DNA of 64,000 bases from Xanthobacter flavus (GCF_017875275.1 NZ_JAGGML010000001.1:2234501-2298500); one strand, 5' to 3'. Positions 39,301 through 48,483 are shown, numbered from the stretch's first letter. Translations and numbers: made by a program. Notes: generated by a model not told the origin, from the letters alone.

Positions 39301-39777
39301 TCAGACCGGCGGCTCGCCGCCCTCGGTCTCCTCGCGCACCTCGCGCCGGATGCGGATGCGGTCGCGGGAGCCGACGTTCAGCAGCTCGGCGGCGCGCCAG
39401 ACGAGATTGTCCTCGAACTCGGAGAGGCCACCGTCCGCATAGGCCACCTCGAACATCATCTCGACGATGCGCAGGCGCCCTTCCTCGTCCAGCGCCCGGT
39501 TGAGCACGCTGGTGAAGGCGTAGAGGTCCACCGCCTCGGCGTCCTTGGCGATGGCGATCTCCACCAGCTGCTCGGTCTCGGCCTCGTCGAGGGCGAAGCG
39601 GCCGGCAAGGATGGTCTTGAGCACCGCCCGCTCTTCCGGCGTCACCGCCCCGTCGATGGACATGACATGCACCAGCAGGGCCGCGGCGGCGAGGCGATAG
39701 TCGGTCTCGTCGAAGGCGGCGGCCTCGCGCTGGCCTCCGGTGATGTCGGAGATGAAGTCGGAGAGGGTGCGGAACAT
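39301..39777 (-). CDS. TerB family protein
   Basis: 158 residues. TerB-like helical domain at about 20-145: LAAAALLVHVMSIDGAVTPEER, AVLKTILAGRFALDEAETEQLVE and EMMFEVAYADGGLSEFEDNLVWRAAELL, with the acidic DG pairs typical of the family. TerB proteins were first linked to tellurite resistance and are thought to bind metal or work at the inner membrane in stress responses. The ATG at 39777 (MFRTLSDFISDITGG) begins the family region. No other ter genes are present. Confidence 0.88.
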   Translation of the reverse strand: MFRTLSDFISDITGGQREAAAFDETDYRLAAAALLVHVMSIDGAVTPEERAVLKTILAGRFALDEAETEQLVEIAIAKDAEAVDLYAFTSVLNRALDEEGRLRIVEMMFEVAYADGGLSEFEDNLVWRAAELLNVGSRDRIRIRREVREETEGGEPPV

Positions 39778-39882
39778 GCCTCTAGATCCTGGGCTCGGGG
39801 CGGGGCTCGGGCTCCTTTCGCCTGTGCCATGCGAACCGCCACGGTGCAAGGCAGGAGAATGGCCCGATCGGCAGGAAGCCCC

Positions 39883-40287
39883 TCACGACCCCGGAAACAG
39901 CTCCACATGCGTCTGCCCCGTCCGGGCGAAATAGACGGCGCGGCGGCCGGGGAAGGAGACGATGTAGCCGGCGCAGCCGGCCGCCGCCGCCTTTTCGCAG
40001 AAGCCGCGATAGGTGTAGCCGGGCGCCTGCTGCTGGGCCTCGCGAATGGCGGCGGTGAGCCCGGCGTCGTCGAGGGCGGGGGCGATGGCGGTCGCCGCCT
40101 TGTGGGTGGGCAGTTCCAGGCTGTCGCCGCTCGGCAGGTAATAGGTGGCGGCGGCGCGGCGGAAGTCCACCGCATAGCCCTCGAAGCCGGCGGCGACGAG
40201 GGCCCCGACGATCGCGGGGAAGGTCGCGGTGTCGCTCTCGGCCGCGGCGAGGCAGGCCCGTGCGGCGGCGGTTTGCTCTTCGGTCAT
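39883..40287 (-). CDS. DUF1398 family protein
   Basis: 134 residues. Matches the DUF1398 family: DFRRAAATYYLPSGDSLEL, ALDDAGLTAAIREAQQQAPGYTYRGFCEKAAAAGCAGYIVSFPGRRAVYFAR (read in parts) and a C-terminal VELFPG. The E. coli relative is YbcV. Function unknown. It is just downstream of the MarR regulator gene on the same strand (19 bp between) and so probably autoregulated with it. Confidence 0.85.
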   Translation of the reverse strand: MTEEQTAAARACLAAAESDTATFPAIVGALVAAGFEGYAVDFRRAAATYYLPSGDSLELPTHKAATAIAPALDDAGLTAAIREAQQQAPGYTYRGFCEKAAAAGCAGYIVSFPGRRAVYFARTGQTHVELFPGS

Positions 40288-40306
40288 TTGGCCTCCTCTC
40301 GGGCAG

Positions 40307-40774
40307 TCATTCCACGGGAACGGCGGTCATTCGGCCGTGCTCGGCCACCCGCCGCAGAAGCTGCTCCAGCGTCTCCCGCTCGGCCGCCGTCAGGCAGTCG
40401 AAGAAGGCGGCATCGTTGGCATCGGCGAGGGCGGCAAGGTCCGGCACGAGCGCGCGGCCGGCCGCGGTGAGGGCCAATGTCTGGGCGCGGCCATCGCTGG
40501 CGCTGGCGGTGCGCACCAGCAGGGATTTGGCGATGAGGCGGTCGGCGAGGCGGGTGATGGCGCCGCGCGTCATGCCCATCTCCTCCGCGATGCGGCTGGG
40601 CGGGTGCGGCGCGCGGTCATAGAGCGCCCGCAGCAGGGCCCACTCGGCCACCGTCACGCCCCGCCCCGCCAGCCGGACCGAAAAGGCGTGGGAGACGTGG
40701 TTGGACACCCGCCTCAGCCAGAAGCCGAGATGGCGGGTGAGATCGGGGACCGGAGGGGCGGAAGCCATGGGCAC
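40307..40774 (-). CDS. MarR family transcriptional regulator
   Basis: 155 residues from a GTG, or 153 from the ATG at 40768. Winged-helix core: VTVAEWALLRALYDRAPHPPSRIAEEMGMTRGAITRLADRLIAKSLLVR (in parts), wing SASDGRAQTLALTAAGRAL, then a long C-terminal helix for dimerisation. A perfect 14-bp inverted repeat directly upstream is the likely operator. It forms a unit with the DUF1398 gene; the inducer is unknown. Confidence 0.93.
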   Translation of the reverse strand: MPMASAPPVPDLTRHLGFWLRRVSNHVSHAFSVRLAGRGVTVAEWALLRALYDRAPHPPSRIAEEMGMTRGAITRLADRLIAKSLLVRTASASDGRAQTLALTAAGRALVPDLAALADANDAAFFDCLTAAERETLEQLLRRVAEHGRMTAVPVE

Positions 40775-40781
40775 CTCATTT

Positions 40782-40822
40782 GTTGACTAAGAAACTACCA
40801 TTGAACTGGTTTCTTAGTCAAC
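40782..40822 (-). promoter_or_regulatory. Probable MarR operator
   Basis: Perfect inverted repeat GTTGACTAAGAAAC (40782-40795) / GTTTCTTAGTCAAC (40809-40822) with a 13-bp spacer, 7-47 bp upstream of the marR-type start. It is AT-rich against a GC-rich background, as expected for a regulator site. Confidence 0.85.
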
Positions 40823-41070
40823 CATTCCAAGTTCTTCGCAGAAGCGTCCCCCGTCAGGGAACCGCGCGGCGCGGTTCGAGTTGATAGGCCAGCGGAGACA
40901 AGACTTAAGCCTCACGACTTCAACTTGTCTTTGCGCGCAGGCCAGTCGAGCCCGCGCACCATTTCAGGCATACGACGGCATAGCTTCGCGCGATAGCGCG
41001 CATGGCAAGTGCTTCGGTGCATCTTGAACAGGGCCATAGGGCTATAACCCGTTCCCACGAGGAGGATGAC

Positions 41071-41607
41071 ATGAAGATGATGCCGATCTACGCTGCGACC
41101 GCGGCTGTTCTTCTTTCCACCACCGCCATGGCGCAGACCGCGGCACCCTCCACCACCGCGCCTCAGGCGACCCCGGCCGCCCCGACCGGCACCATGGGCG
41201 CCGCCAGCAGTTCCGCCGCCACCGCCCCCACCTTCGTGACGCGCCAGATGGCCGACCAGCACATGGCGTCCAACCTCATCGGCACCGCCGTGCGCGGCCC
41301 GGCCGACGAGAACCTCGGCGAGATCAATGATCTCGTGATCGACCGCACGGGCAACGTGGCGGCCGTGGTGATCGGCGTCGGCGGCTTCCTCGGCATCGGC
41401 GAGAAGGACGTGGCGGTGCCGTTCCAGTCGGTCGAGGTCTCCCGCATGGACGGCAATAACCGTATGGTGCTGCGCAAGACCAAGGACGAGCTGAAGAACG
41501 CCCCGACCTTCACCGAGGCGGACGCCACCCCGGCCACCACCGGCAGCGTGAACAACAACAACCGTCCGGCCACCACCCCGCCAGCCACGGCTCCGGCCGC
41601 CCGCTGA
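41071..41607 (+). CDS. Exported PRC-barrel domain protein
   Basis: 178 residues. Signal peptide at about 1-21 (MKMMPIYAATAAVLLSTTAMA), an Ala/Thr/Pro-rich linker, then a PRC-barrel domain at about 75-140 (LIGTAVRGPADENLGEINDLVIDRTGNVAAVVIGVGGFLGIGEKDVAVPF, in parts). The C-terminal 35 residues are Pro/Thr/Asn-rich. Such periplasmic PRC-barrel proteins are common in alphaproteobacteria and often stress-induced. Strong GAGGAGGA ribosome-binding site. A near match to an EcfG promoter (GGAAC-N16-AGTT) starts at 40858, which is suggestive only. Confidence 0.88.
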   Translation: MKMMPIYAATAAVLLSTTAMAQTAAPSTTAPQATPAAPTGTMGAASSSAATAPTFVTRQMADQHMASNLIGTAVRGPADENLGEINDLVIDRTGNVAAVVIGVGGFLGIGEKDVAVPFQSVEVSRMDGNNRMVLRKTKDELKNAPTFTEADATPATTGSVNNNNRPATTPPATAPAAR

Positions 41608-41818
41608 TCCCAATCGGCCTCCGGGGAGAGAGTGCTGTGATGGCCTCTCTCTCCGCAAGCCTCTGGAATTAAAGCACCTGCCGGTCCGGGCCCATGGCCC
41701 GGGCCGGCATCGTCACGTCCGGCGTCCCGGCCGGAGCAGAACGAACAGGGCCAGCGGCGGTTGATCCCGCGGCAGTTGCGGGGGCAATGTGGCGGCCCGA
41801 TCGCCACAGGGAGCAGGG

Positions 41819-44689
41819 ATGAACCTGGCCAGTCGAGGCCCCGCCGGCCTCCTTCTGAGAATTATCGCGGAGCCGCTGCCCCTCTGGTGGCGTCTCGCCT
41901 TCGCCGGCGCCGTCATCGGCGGGGCGCTGGCGATTCGTCTCGGCCTTCTCCTGTGGGTGATCGATTTCCCGCCCTACCTGTTCCAGCTGCCAGCGATCAT
42001 CGTCGTGTCGCTGGTCAGCGGGCCGAAGATCGGTCTTGCCTCCATCGCGCTCGTTGCCGGCGTCAATGCGGCACTGCTGCCGGAAGCCGGCAACGGCGGC
42101 GCCGGCAGCTCGCCGCTGGCCTCTCTCCTCTCATTCGCCGTCAATGCCATCGCCGTCTGGGGCATCGCCTCCCTCGTGCGCACGGTCCTGCGCCGGCTGG
42201 AATCGGCCCATGCCGCTCTGCTGTCGGCGGCGAGCGAGCAGACCGCCGTGGTGGCGACGCTCGAGGCCCTGCTGGCCCACGCTCCCGTCGGCTTCGCCTT
42301 CTTCGACGCGCAGCAGCGCTTCATTCGCGTCAACGAGATGCTGGCCCGCATCGACGGCATCCCCGCCGGCGAGCATGCCGGGCGCTCCCTCACCGACATT
42401 CTGCCCCAGCTGGCCCAAGCTGTGACGCCATCGCTGGAGCGGGTGCTCGCCACCGGCGAGGTCATCGCCGACGTGGAGCTGGAAGGCGCGACGCCCGCCT
42501 TGCCGGGCATGTGGCGGCATTTCCTCGTCAGCTATTTTCCGGTGCGCACCAATGGCGCCGGCATCAGCCTCGTCGGCATGATCGTGGTGGAGATCACCGA
42601 GCGCAAACGCGCCGAGAAGGCCATCGCCGCCAGCGAGCAGCGCTACCGCCTGCTGGCCGAGGCGCTGCCGAAGATGGTGTGGACCTCCGCCCCCACCGGC
42701 TCAGGGGACTATTACAACCGCCGCTGGTCCGAATACACGGGCGTCGAGCCGCCGCCCGGCGAGGTGGTGGAGTGGCACGCCTTCCTCCATCCGGAAGAGA
42801 AGAGCGGCGTGATGGGCGCGTGGCACGCCAGCCTGTCCAGCGGCAATCCCTTCTCGCGCGAATGCCGCTTCCGCGCCAAGGACGGCAGCTACCGCTGGTT
42901 CCTGTGCCGCGCCGTGCCGGTGCGCGACGAAGACGGGCGCGTGGACCGTTGGTACGGCAGCTGCACCGACATCTCCGAGATCGTCGCCGCGCGCGAGGCG
43001 CTGTCGCGCACCAACGAGGACCTGGAGCGCCTCGCCGCCGCCCGCACCATGCAGCTCGCCGAGGCAAACTCGCTGCTCAAGCAGGAGATGGACGAGCGGC
43101 TGAGGGCCGAATCCCAGCTCCGGCAGGCGCAGAAGATGGAGGCGGTCGGCCAGCTCACCGGCGGCATCGCGCACGATTTCAACAATCTGCTGACCATCAT
43201 CATCGGCAACATCGAGGCCGCCGAGCGCCGGGTGCCGTCCGATCCGAACGGCACCCGGACCCAGGAGATCAAGACCGAGGAAATCCGCCGCTTCCTCGAC
43301 TACGGCCGGCAGGGCGCGCTCCGGGCGGCCGTCCTCACCCAGCGCCTGCTCGCCTTCTCCCGCCGCCAGCCGCTCGACCCGCGCCCGACCGACGCCAACC
43401 GCCTCGTCACCGGCATGTCCCACATGCTGCGCAGCGCGCTGGGCGAGCGGGTGATGGTGGAGACCGTGCTCGCCGGCGGGCTGTGGCGTACGGAGATCGA
43501 CCACAACCAGCTGGAGAATGCCATCCTCAACCTCGCGGTGAACGCGCGCGACGCCATGATCGAGGGCGGCAAGCTCACCATCGAGACCGCCAACGCCTAT
43601 CTGGACGAGGCCTATTGCGCCGCGCACGAGGACCTGTCGCCCGGCCAGTACGTGGCGATCTTCGTCACCGACACCGGCATGGGCATGTCGGAGGACGTCC
43701 GCGCCCGCGCCTTCGAGCCTTTCTTCACCACCAAGGGGCCGAAGGACGGGACCGGGCTCGGCCTCAGCCAGGTCTACGGCTTCGTGAAGCAGTCCGGCGG
43801 GCATGTGATGATCTATTCCGAGCGGGGCGAGGGCACCACGGTGAAACTCTACCTGCCGCGGCTGGAGGACGGCGCCGCCGCGGCCGAGCCCGCCCCCGCG
43901 CGCGCCGACACCGAGACCCGGACCGCCCCCGCCACCGTGCTGATGGTGGAGGATGACGACCAGCTCCGCGCCCTTGGCGCCGCCTCGCTCCGGGAGGCCG
44001 GACATACGGTGATCGAGGCGGCGGACGCCTCGGCCGCCCTCGACGCGGTGTCGCGCGGCGCCCGCCCGGACCTCCTCTTCACCGACGTGCGGCTCGGCGA
44101 CGGGATGGATGGACGCGGCCTCGCCGACGCGATGAAGCGGCGGATGCCGCGCGCGCGGGTGCTGTTCACCACCGCCTACGCCCGCAACGCGGTGGTCCAT
44201 CAGGGGCGGCTCGATCCGGGCATGAAGCTCCTGACCAAGCCCTACAGCCAGTCCGACATGGTCGCCAAGGTGAACGGAATGCTGGACGAACCCGCCCTCC
44301 GGGGGGCCGTCCTCCTGGTGGAGGACGAGCCCTTCGTCGCCATGGTGGCGAGCCAGATCCTGGAGGATCAGGGCTTCAAGGTCACCATCGCCTCCCACGG
44401 CGAGGCGGCGCTCGCGCACGCCCGCGCCGCCAGGACCGACATCGGCCGCGACGCGCTGGTGCTCGCCATCGTGGACATCGGCCTGCCGGACATGCGCGGC
44501 GACGAGGTGGTGCGCCGGCTGGGCGAGATCGCGCCCGACCTGCCGGTCATCGTCGCCTCGGGCTACGCGACGCAGGACCTGACCGGGCTGTTCGGCGATC
44601 GCTCGGACGTGGGCGTCATCTCCAAGCCCTACGACGGCGCGACGCTGGTGGCGGCGCTGGAGCGGCTCGGGTTCCGGATGGCGGAATAA
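41819..44689 (+). CDS. Hybrid sensor histidine kinase with two receiver domains
   Basis: 956 residues. Membrane region at about 25-125 (four helices, DUF4118-like); PAS domains at about 145-265 and 270-395; coiled coil at about 395-440; HisKA with phosphoacceptor H452 in GGIAHDFNN; HATPase with N575 (NLAVNARDA), DTGMGM and GTGLGLS; receiver 1 at about 705-822 with D756; receiver 2 at about 830-950 with D886. All catalytic residues are present, so both autophosphorylation and internal phosphorelay are possible. No output protein or Hpt domain is adjacent. The start ATG is the first downstream of a good spacing signal; another in-frame ATG is at 41789. Confidence 0.93.
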   Translation: MNLASRGPAGLLLRIIAEPLPLWWRLAFAGAVIGGALAIRLGLLLWVIDFPPYLFQLPAIIVVSLVSGPKIGLASIALVAGVNAALLPEAGNGGAGSSPLASLLSFAVNAIAVWGIASLVRTVLRRLESAHAALLSAASEQTAVVATLEALLAHAPVGFAFFDAQQRFIRVNEMLARIDGIPAGEHAGRSLTDILPQLAQAVTPSLERVLATGEVIADVELEGATPALPGMWRHFLVSYFPVRTNGAGISLVGMIVVEITERKRAEKAIAASEQRYRLLAEALPKMVWTSAPTGSGDYYNRRWSEYTGVEPPPGEVVEWHAFLHPEEKSGVMGAWHASLSSGNPFSRECRFRAKDGSYRWFLCRAVPVRDEDGRVDRWYGSCTDISEIVAAREALSRTNEDLERLAAARTMQLAEANSLLKQEMDERLRAESQLRQAQKMEAVGQLTGGIAHDFNNLLTIIIGNIEAAERRVPSDPNGTRTQEIKTEEIRRFLDYGRQGALRAAVLTQRLLAFSRRQPLDPRPTDANRLVTGMSHMLRSALGERVMVETVLAGGLWRTEIDHNQLENAILNLAVNARDAMIEGGKLTIETANAYLDEAYCAAHEDLSPGQYVAIFVTDTGMGMSEDVRARAFEPFFTTKGPKDGTGLGLSQVYGFVKQSGGHVMIYSERGEGTTVKLYLPRLEDGAAAAEPAPARADTETRTAPATVLMVEDDDQLRALGAASLREAGHTVIEAADASAALDAVSRGARPDLLFTDVRLGDGMDGRGLADAMKRRMPRARVLFTTAYARNAVVHQGRLDPGMKLLTKPYSQSDMVAKVNGMLDEPALRGAVLLVEDEPFVAMVASQILEDQGFKVTIASHGEAALAHARAARTDIGRDALVLAIVDIGLPDMRGDEVVRRLGEIAPDLPVIVASGYATQDLTGLFGDRSDVGVISKPYDGATLVAALERLGFRMAE

Positions 44690-44709
44690 AAGACGGCCCC
44701 TCAAAGCAA

Positions 44710-44732
44710 ATGGCCGGGACGCGCCCGGCCAT
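44710..44732. terminator. Hairpin between convergent genes
   Basis: Perfect 9-bp stem ATGGCCGGG (44710-44718) / CCCGGCCAT (44724-44732), 5-nt loop, placed between the convergent hybrid kinase and DUF883 genes. T-rich tails are modest on both strands; a bidirectional terminator is likely. Confidence 0.6.
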
Positions 44733-44777
44733 GACTTGGTTTCAAACGGGAGGGCCGGTCACATCGACCGGCTCCGG

Positions 44778-45098
44778 TCAGCGGCGCAGCAGGATCTGGC
44801 CGAGGATGACGCCGACGCCGGCGGCGATGGCGCAGGCGGTGATGGGCTGCTCGCGAATGCTCTCGCGCAGGGTCAGAACCTGCTCCTCGGCCCAGTCGCC
44901 CACCTCGCCGGCGGCGCTCTCGGCGTCACCCTTGGCACCCTTCACGGAATGCTTGGCGGTCTTGCCGAGGGTCTCCAGCAGCTTGGTGAAATCGGCCTTG
45001 AGCTGGTCGAGGTCAGACTTCACGTCGTGCAGGCTGGCCTCGGCGGCGGAGGCCGAGGAAGCGGCGGGGGATGTCACGATCTGCGGCTTGTCGACCAT
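44778..45098 (-). CDS. DUF883 (YqjD/ElaB-like) membrane-anchored protein
   Basis: 106 residues. An amphipathic helical N-terminal part (LHDVKSDLDQLKADFTKLLETLGKTAK) is followed by EQVLTLRESIREQPITACAIAAGVGVILGQILLRR, where a C-terminal transmembrane helix with a G-rich face ends in Arg-Arg. This is the DUF883 layout; the E. coli members YqjD and ElaB bind ribosomes at the inner membrane in stationary phase and are stress-induced. It lies next to the general-stress cluster. Confidence 0.9.
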   Translation of the reverse strand: MVDKPQIVTSPAASSASAAEASLHDVKSDLDQLKADFTKLLETLGKTAKHSVKGAKGDAESAAGEVGDWAEEQVLTLRESIREQPITACAIAAGVGVILGQILLRR

Positions 45099-45261
45099 GG
45101 TTGTCTCCGGCAGGGTTTGTCACGAAGCGCGGTGGAGCTGGCGCCGGCCGGATGGCCGGAGGCGTCCCGCTCCGGGTCCGCTCGGGAGTGTAACGACCGA
45201 CAGGGCAATTGCGTGCCCGGGAAAGTTCGTAGTCCGCGCGATTTCCGCGCAGATCTTCGTC

Positions 45262-45281
45262 AGGACCGCGCGCGCGGTCCT
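45262..45281 (-). other. 20-bp perfect palindrome after phyR
   Basis: AGGACCGCGCGCGCGGTCCT is its own reverse complement and lies 2 bp past the phyR stop. It could end the phyR transcript, though no T run follows. Confidence 0.6.
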
Positions 45282-45283
45282 TC

Positions 45284-46069
45284 TCAGGCGCTGCGCGCGG
45301 TTTCCGGCTGGGCGCGGGCCTCGTGGAAGAACAGCGCCTGCGCCACCGTCGCCTTCACCGTCTCGGTGAGGAAGGGCTTGGTGATGAGATAGGTCGGCTC
45401 CGGCCGCTCGCCCGTGAGCAGGCGGTCCGGGAAGGCGGTGATGAAGATCACCGGCACGTTGAAGCTCGCGAGGATCTCCGTCACCGCCTCGATGCCGGAC
45501 GAACCGTCGGCGAGCTGGATGTCGGCCAGCACCAGCCCGAAGTTTCCGCCCTGCGCCAGCTCCACCGCCTTGGAATGGGTGGGGGCGACGCCGATCACCT
45601 CGTGACCAAGCTCGGTGACGAGGGTCTTCAGATCGAGCGCAATCACCCACTCGTCCTCGATGATGAGCACGCGGGTGGCAAGCTGGCGGTCGATCTCCCG
45701 TTGCGCGGAGATCACCTGCGCCTCCACGTCGGAGAGGGTGGTGCCGAGGATGGTCGAGGCCTCGGCGAAGGAGAAGCCCTCCATGGCGGTCAGAAGCAGC
45801 GCCACGCGGGAGGACGGGTCCATGGCCTGAAGCCGGGCATCCGCCCGCGACGGCACCTGCCCGCCGGAGGACTGGCGGTTCCAGGTTTCGTGGAACGCCT
45901 TGTAGAGCGCGACGCGCGGCGAGACCGCCTGATCGACCGCGACCTTGCCGTCCAGGATCGCCTGCAGGGTGTTCTGCACCAGGAGGTCGCCGGCCGCCTG
46001 CGATCCCATCAGGGCGCGCGTATAGCGGCGCAGGAACGGGAGCTGCTTGATGAGCGGATTGGAAGCCAT
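45284..46069 (-). CDS. phyR: General stress response regulator PhyR
   Basis: 261 residues. The N-terminal sigma-like domain, about 1-128, mimics ECF sigma regions 2 and 4 (LPFLRRYTRALMGSQAAGD, SRVALLLTAMEGFSFAEASTIL). The C-terminal receiver, 132-250, has E138/D139, phosphoacceptor D183, T211 and K231, with the PhyR-type FITAFPDRLLTGERPEPTYLITKPF (in parts). Phosphorylated PhyR binds the anti-sigma NepR and frees EcfG. The start is fixed by the family (MASNPLIKQLPFLRRY); the frame is open to 46309. An EcfG promoter match lies 120-145 bp upstream. Confidence 0.96.
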   Translation of the reverse strand: MASNPLIKQLPFLRRYTRALMGSQAAGDLLVQNTLQAILDGKVAVDQAVSPRVALYKAFHETWNRQSSGGQVPSRADARLQAMDPSSRVALLLTAMEGFSFAEASTILGTTLSDVEAQVISAQREIDRQLATRVLIIEDEWVIALDLKTLVTELGHEVIGVAPTHSKAVELAQGGNFGLVLADIQLADGSSGIEAVTEILASFNVPVIFITAFPDRLLTGERPEPTYLITKPFLTETVKATVAQALFFHEARAQPETARSA

Positions 46070-46140
46070 GCGGAATTTTCCCTGCCAAGCTGTACGGGAC
46101 CAAGCGGATGGCCTTGTGAACCACCGTAGCCTGCGCCACC

Positions 46141-46170
46141 GTGGTTCGGGCCAACGTGGTTCGGGCCAAG
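46141..46170. repeat. Two tandem 15-bp units in the phyR leader
   Basis: GTGGTTCGGGCCAAC (46141-46155) and GTGGTTCGGGCCAAG (46156-46170), 14 of 15 identical, lie between the phyR promoter and start codon. A partial third copy (CACCGTGG) precedes them. Confidence 0.8.
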
Positions 46171-46188
46171 TTGAAGCCAAACCCCGGT

Positions 46189-46213
46189 AACGCTTGCGTG
46201 CGCGACAAGTTCC
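46189..46213 (-). promoter_or_regulatory. EcfG-type promoter of phyR
   Basis: On the minus strand GGAAC (46213-46209), 16 bp, CGTT (46192-46189), a perfect fit to the alphaproteobacterial general-stress consensus GGAAC-N16/17-CGTT. The expected transcript leader is about 110 nt. Confidence 0.85.
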
Positions 46214-46635
46214 ACCCCGATGGAACCGGCCCGCCGCAAATCGCATTATAGTCCGAAGCGAGCCCTGCGGGAGCGGAACCTTGACCGCGACCGTAGCGGC
46301 ATGCGGCATTCAAGGTGAACCCGCCGGGAGCGCAGGACGTTCCCTGGCAGAAGGAAAAGCGGCCGCTCGGGCGTCGGGGAAGGACCCCTTCTCGCGGTCT
46401 ATCCTCCCGGTTGCGTGCTGGCGACAGCCAGTCCCCCGCGACCGTCGTCGCCGGGTCCGGTGGCGCCTCGCGGCGTCATTCGGGTCGGCGGTGCGGGCGT
46501 CAGGACAGGCTGCTTGCGTCGGGGTGCCGCCGCAGGCGACGCGGTGTGAGATATCGAGGGCGGGTCGGGTTGTGATCGGGCACGCCGTCGGGGCGGCGGC
46601 GCGTTGTACTGGTAAGGCGTTTTGGCGGAGCGGCG

Positions 46636-48483
46636 ATGGATCTCGAACGGGCGCAGTCCGCCAAATCCCGCGAGGGGGGGGCGCGCGAAACGTCGCGCGA
46701 ACGCCTGTGGCGGGGCGCTTCGGGCCGTGAAGCCGGCTCCGGCGACGCGGCGGGCGCGCGCGACGGTGCGCGCGACGGTGGCGGTCTGTTCGGCTCGGCC
46801 GGCGCCCGGCCGCGCACGCTGTTCGACAGCGTGCGCCGGCGCCTGATCCTGATGGTGCTCCTGGCCCTCGCCCCCATCGCCGCCCTCAACATCGTGCAGG
46901 GCGTGATGCAGCTGTCCGCCGCCGAGGAGGACGCCCGCCAGAACCTGCTGCGCCATGCTCTGGCCGCCGCCGCCGCCCAGCAGAACGTCATCGCCTCGGC
47001 GGAAAACGTGCTCTACGCGCTCCAGAACGTGGAAGAAGTGCGCAGCGCCGGCCCAAGCTGCCGGGCGACGCTGCGGGGCGCGACCATTTCCCTGCCCTTC
47101 GTGGCCAATATCGGTGTCATCGACGCCGCCGGCCGCGTCACCTGCTCCGCGCTACCCACCACCGATACCGACATGAGCGACGACGCCTGGTGGCTTTCGG
47201 CCGTCCGGCAGCCCGGCTTCAGCCTGTCGGGACGGGTGCGGAGCACCGCCGCCAACCGCGACGTGCTGGTGGGCCTCCTGCCCCTGCGCGATGCCTCGGG
47301 CCGGCTCGAGGGCGGCTTGGCGCTGGGCATCGAGATCGGCTGGCTGGACAATCTCCTGCGCCAGCAGGTGCCGCCAACCGATGGCGTGGTCGCGGTGTTC
47401 TCCGCGTCGGGCGAGGAGCTGGTCTCCAACTCGCGCACCCTCAGCGGCGCCTTGTTCCAGGCCGCCCCGTTCGCCACTCCGGACAACGCGCTCCGGGAAA
47501 GCACCGACCCATCGGGCCGGCGCTGGACCTATGCCACCACCCCCCTCGGGCGGGAGGGCATGGTGGTGGCCTATGCCTCCCCGTCCGACAGCCTGTTCGG
47601 CTGGACCCTGGTGACGGTGGCGGCGAGCTTCGCCTTGCCGGCGCTGGTGATGGTCGCCTCGCTCATCGCTTTGTGGGTGGCGGTGGACCGCATCGTGCTG
47701 CGCTGGCTGCTCTATCTGCGCCGGGTCACGGCGGTCTATGCGCAAGGGCACTACGGCTTCCGGCCGACGCGGCTCGATTCGGCGCCAAGCGAATTCCGCA
47801 TGCTCGGTCAGTCGGTGGAGCACATGGCCTATGCCGTGCGGCAGCGGGATGCGCGCCTGCGCGAGAACCTCGCCGAGAAAACGGCGCTGGTGCGCGAGAT
47901 CCACCACCGCATCAAGAACAGCCTGCAGGTGGTGGTGAGCCTGCTGTCGCTCTACGGCGGCGGTATTGGCAAGGGCGAGGACAGGAAGCGCTTCGACCAG
48001 CTGCGCACCCGCGTCAACACCCTCGCCCTGGTCCACCGCATCCTCTACGAGGCGAGCGACGGCTCCCAGGTGCGTCTCAGCGAACTGCTCGGGGAACTCG
48101 CCTCGCTGATCGAAGGCTCCTCCGACAAGCACCTGCGCTTGATGGTGGAGGCCGAGGAGACGCGGCTGCCCACCGACATGGCCGTTCCCCTCGCCCTGAT
48201 GGTGGTGGAGCTGGTGCTCGGCCTGTCGCTCCGGCCCGGCAGCACCTCCCTCGGCGTGCTCATCACCGGCTCGGTGGAAGCCGATCGGCTGCGCCTCGTG
48301 CTCACCGGCGCCGCCGACGCGCCGGAGGAGCCGTCCGGCCTCGCCGGCGGTTTCGCCACCCAGCTCGGCGGTACCCTCACCCGCGACCACTCCGGCGACG
48401 CCCTGGTGATCGTCGGGGATTTCCCTTGTCCCTCAATCGCTTCCCCGGATACCACAGCGCCGGAGGGCGCCTCGCGCGCGTAG
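46636..48483 (+). CDS. PhyR-neighbouring HRxxN (HisKA_2) sensor protein with degenerate ATPase domain
   Basis: 615 residues. A Gly/Ala/Arg-rich start (1-65), transmembrane helix at about 68-90, an extracytoplasmic sensor region (91-320, cache-like), a second helix at about 321-350, a HAMP-like linker, then HisKA_2 with EIHHRIKN: H424 followed by R425, I426, K427, N428, the HRxxN signature of kinases that act on PhyR. The following ATPase part is abnormal: the N-box reads ELVLG where ELVTN is expected, and no DxGxG or GLGL box is present (see findings). In Sphingomonas the PhyR-adjacent PhyP acts mainly as a PhyR phosphatase; a similar role is inferred here. Confidence 0.87.
   Translation: MDLERAQSAKSREGGARETSRERLWRGASGREAGSGDAAGARDGARDGGGLFGSAGARPRTLFDSVRRRLILMVLLALAPIAALNIVQGVMQLSAAEEDARQNLLRHALAAAAAQQNVIASAENVLYALQNVEEVRSAGPSCRATLRGATISLPFVANIGVIDAAGRVTCSALPTTDTDMSDDAWWLSAVRQPGFSLSGRVRSTAANRDVLVGLLPLRDASGRLEGGLALGIEIGWLDNLLRQQVPPTDGVVAVFSASGEELVSNSRTLSGALFQAAPFATPDNALRESTDPSGRRWTYATTPLGREGMVVAYASPSDSLFGWTLVTVAASFALPALVMVASLIALWVAVDRIVLRWLLYLRRVTAVYAQGHYGFRPTRLDSAPSEFRMLGQSVEHMAYAVRQRDARLRENLAEKTALVREIHHRIKNSLQVVVSLLSLYGGGIGKGEDRKRFDQLRTRVNTLALVHRILYEASDGSQVRLSELLGELASLIEGSSDKHLRLMVEAEETRLPTDMAVPLALMVVELVLGLSLRPGSTSLGVLITGSVEADRLRLVLTGAADAPEEPSGLAGGFATQLGGTLTRDHSGDALVIVGDFPCPSIASPDTTAPEGASRA

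Larger units (their letters stand above)
46070..46635. other. Divergent intergenic region between phyR and the HRxxN sensor gene
   Basis: 566 bp without a recognisable gene; I looked specifically for nepR here and did not find one. It contains the phyR leader with a 15-bp repeat pair, the phyR EcfG promoter, and a near match to an EcfG promoter on the plus strand (GGAAC at 46222, 17 bp, CATT at 46244) that could serve the sensor gene about 390 bp downstream. Confidence 0.6.

Noticed and set aside
40858-40882. EcfG promoter for the PRC-barrel gene (GGAAC-N16-AGTT)
   Set aside because: The -10 element has a mismatch and the gene starts 190 bp downstream; kept only as a remark.
46194-46730. 178-codon plus-strand frame between phyR and the sensor gene
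   Set aside because: Low-complexity Arg/Ala/Gly translation, overlaps the sensor gene start in another frame, no recognisable motif.
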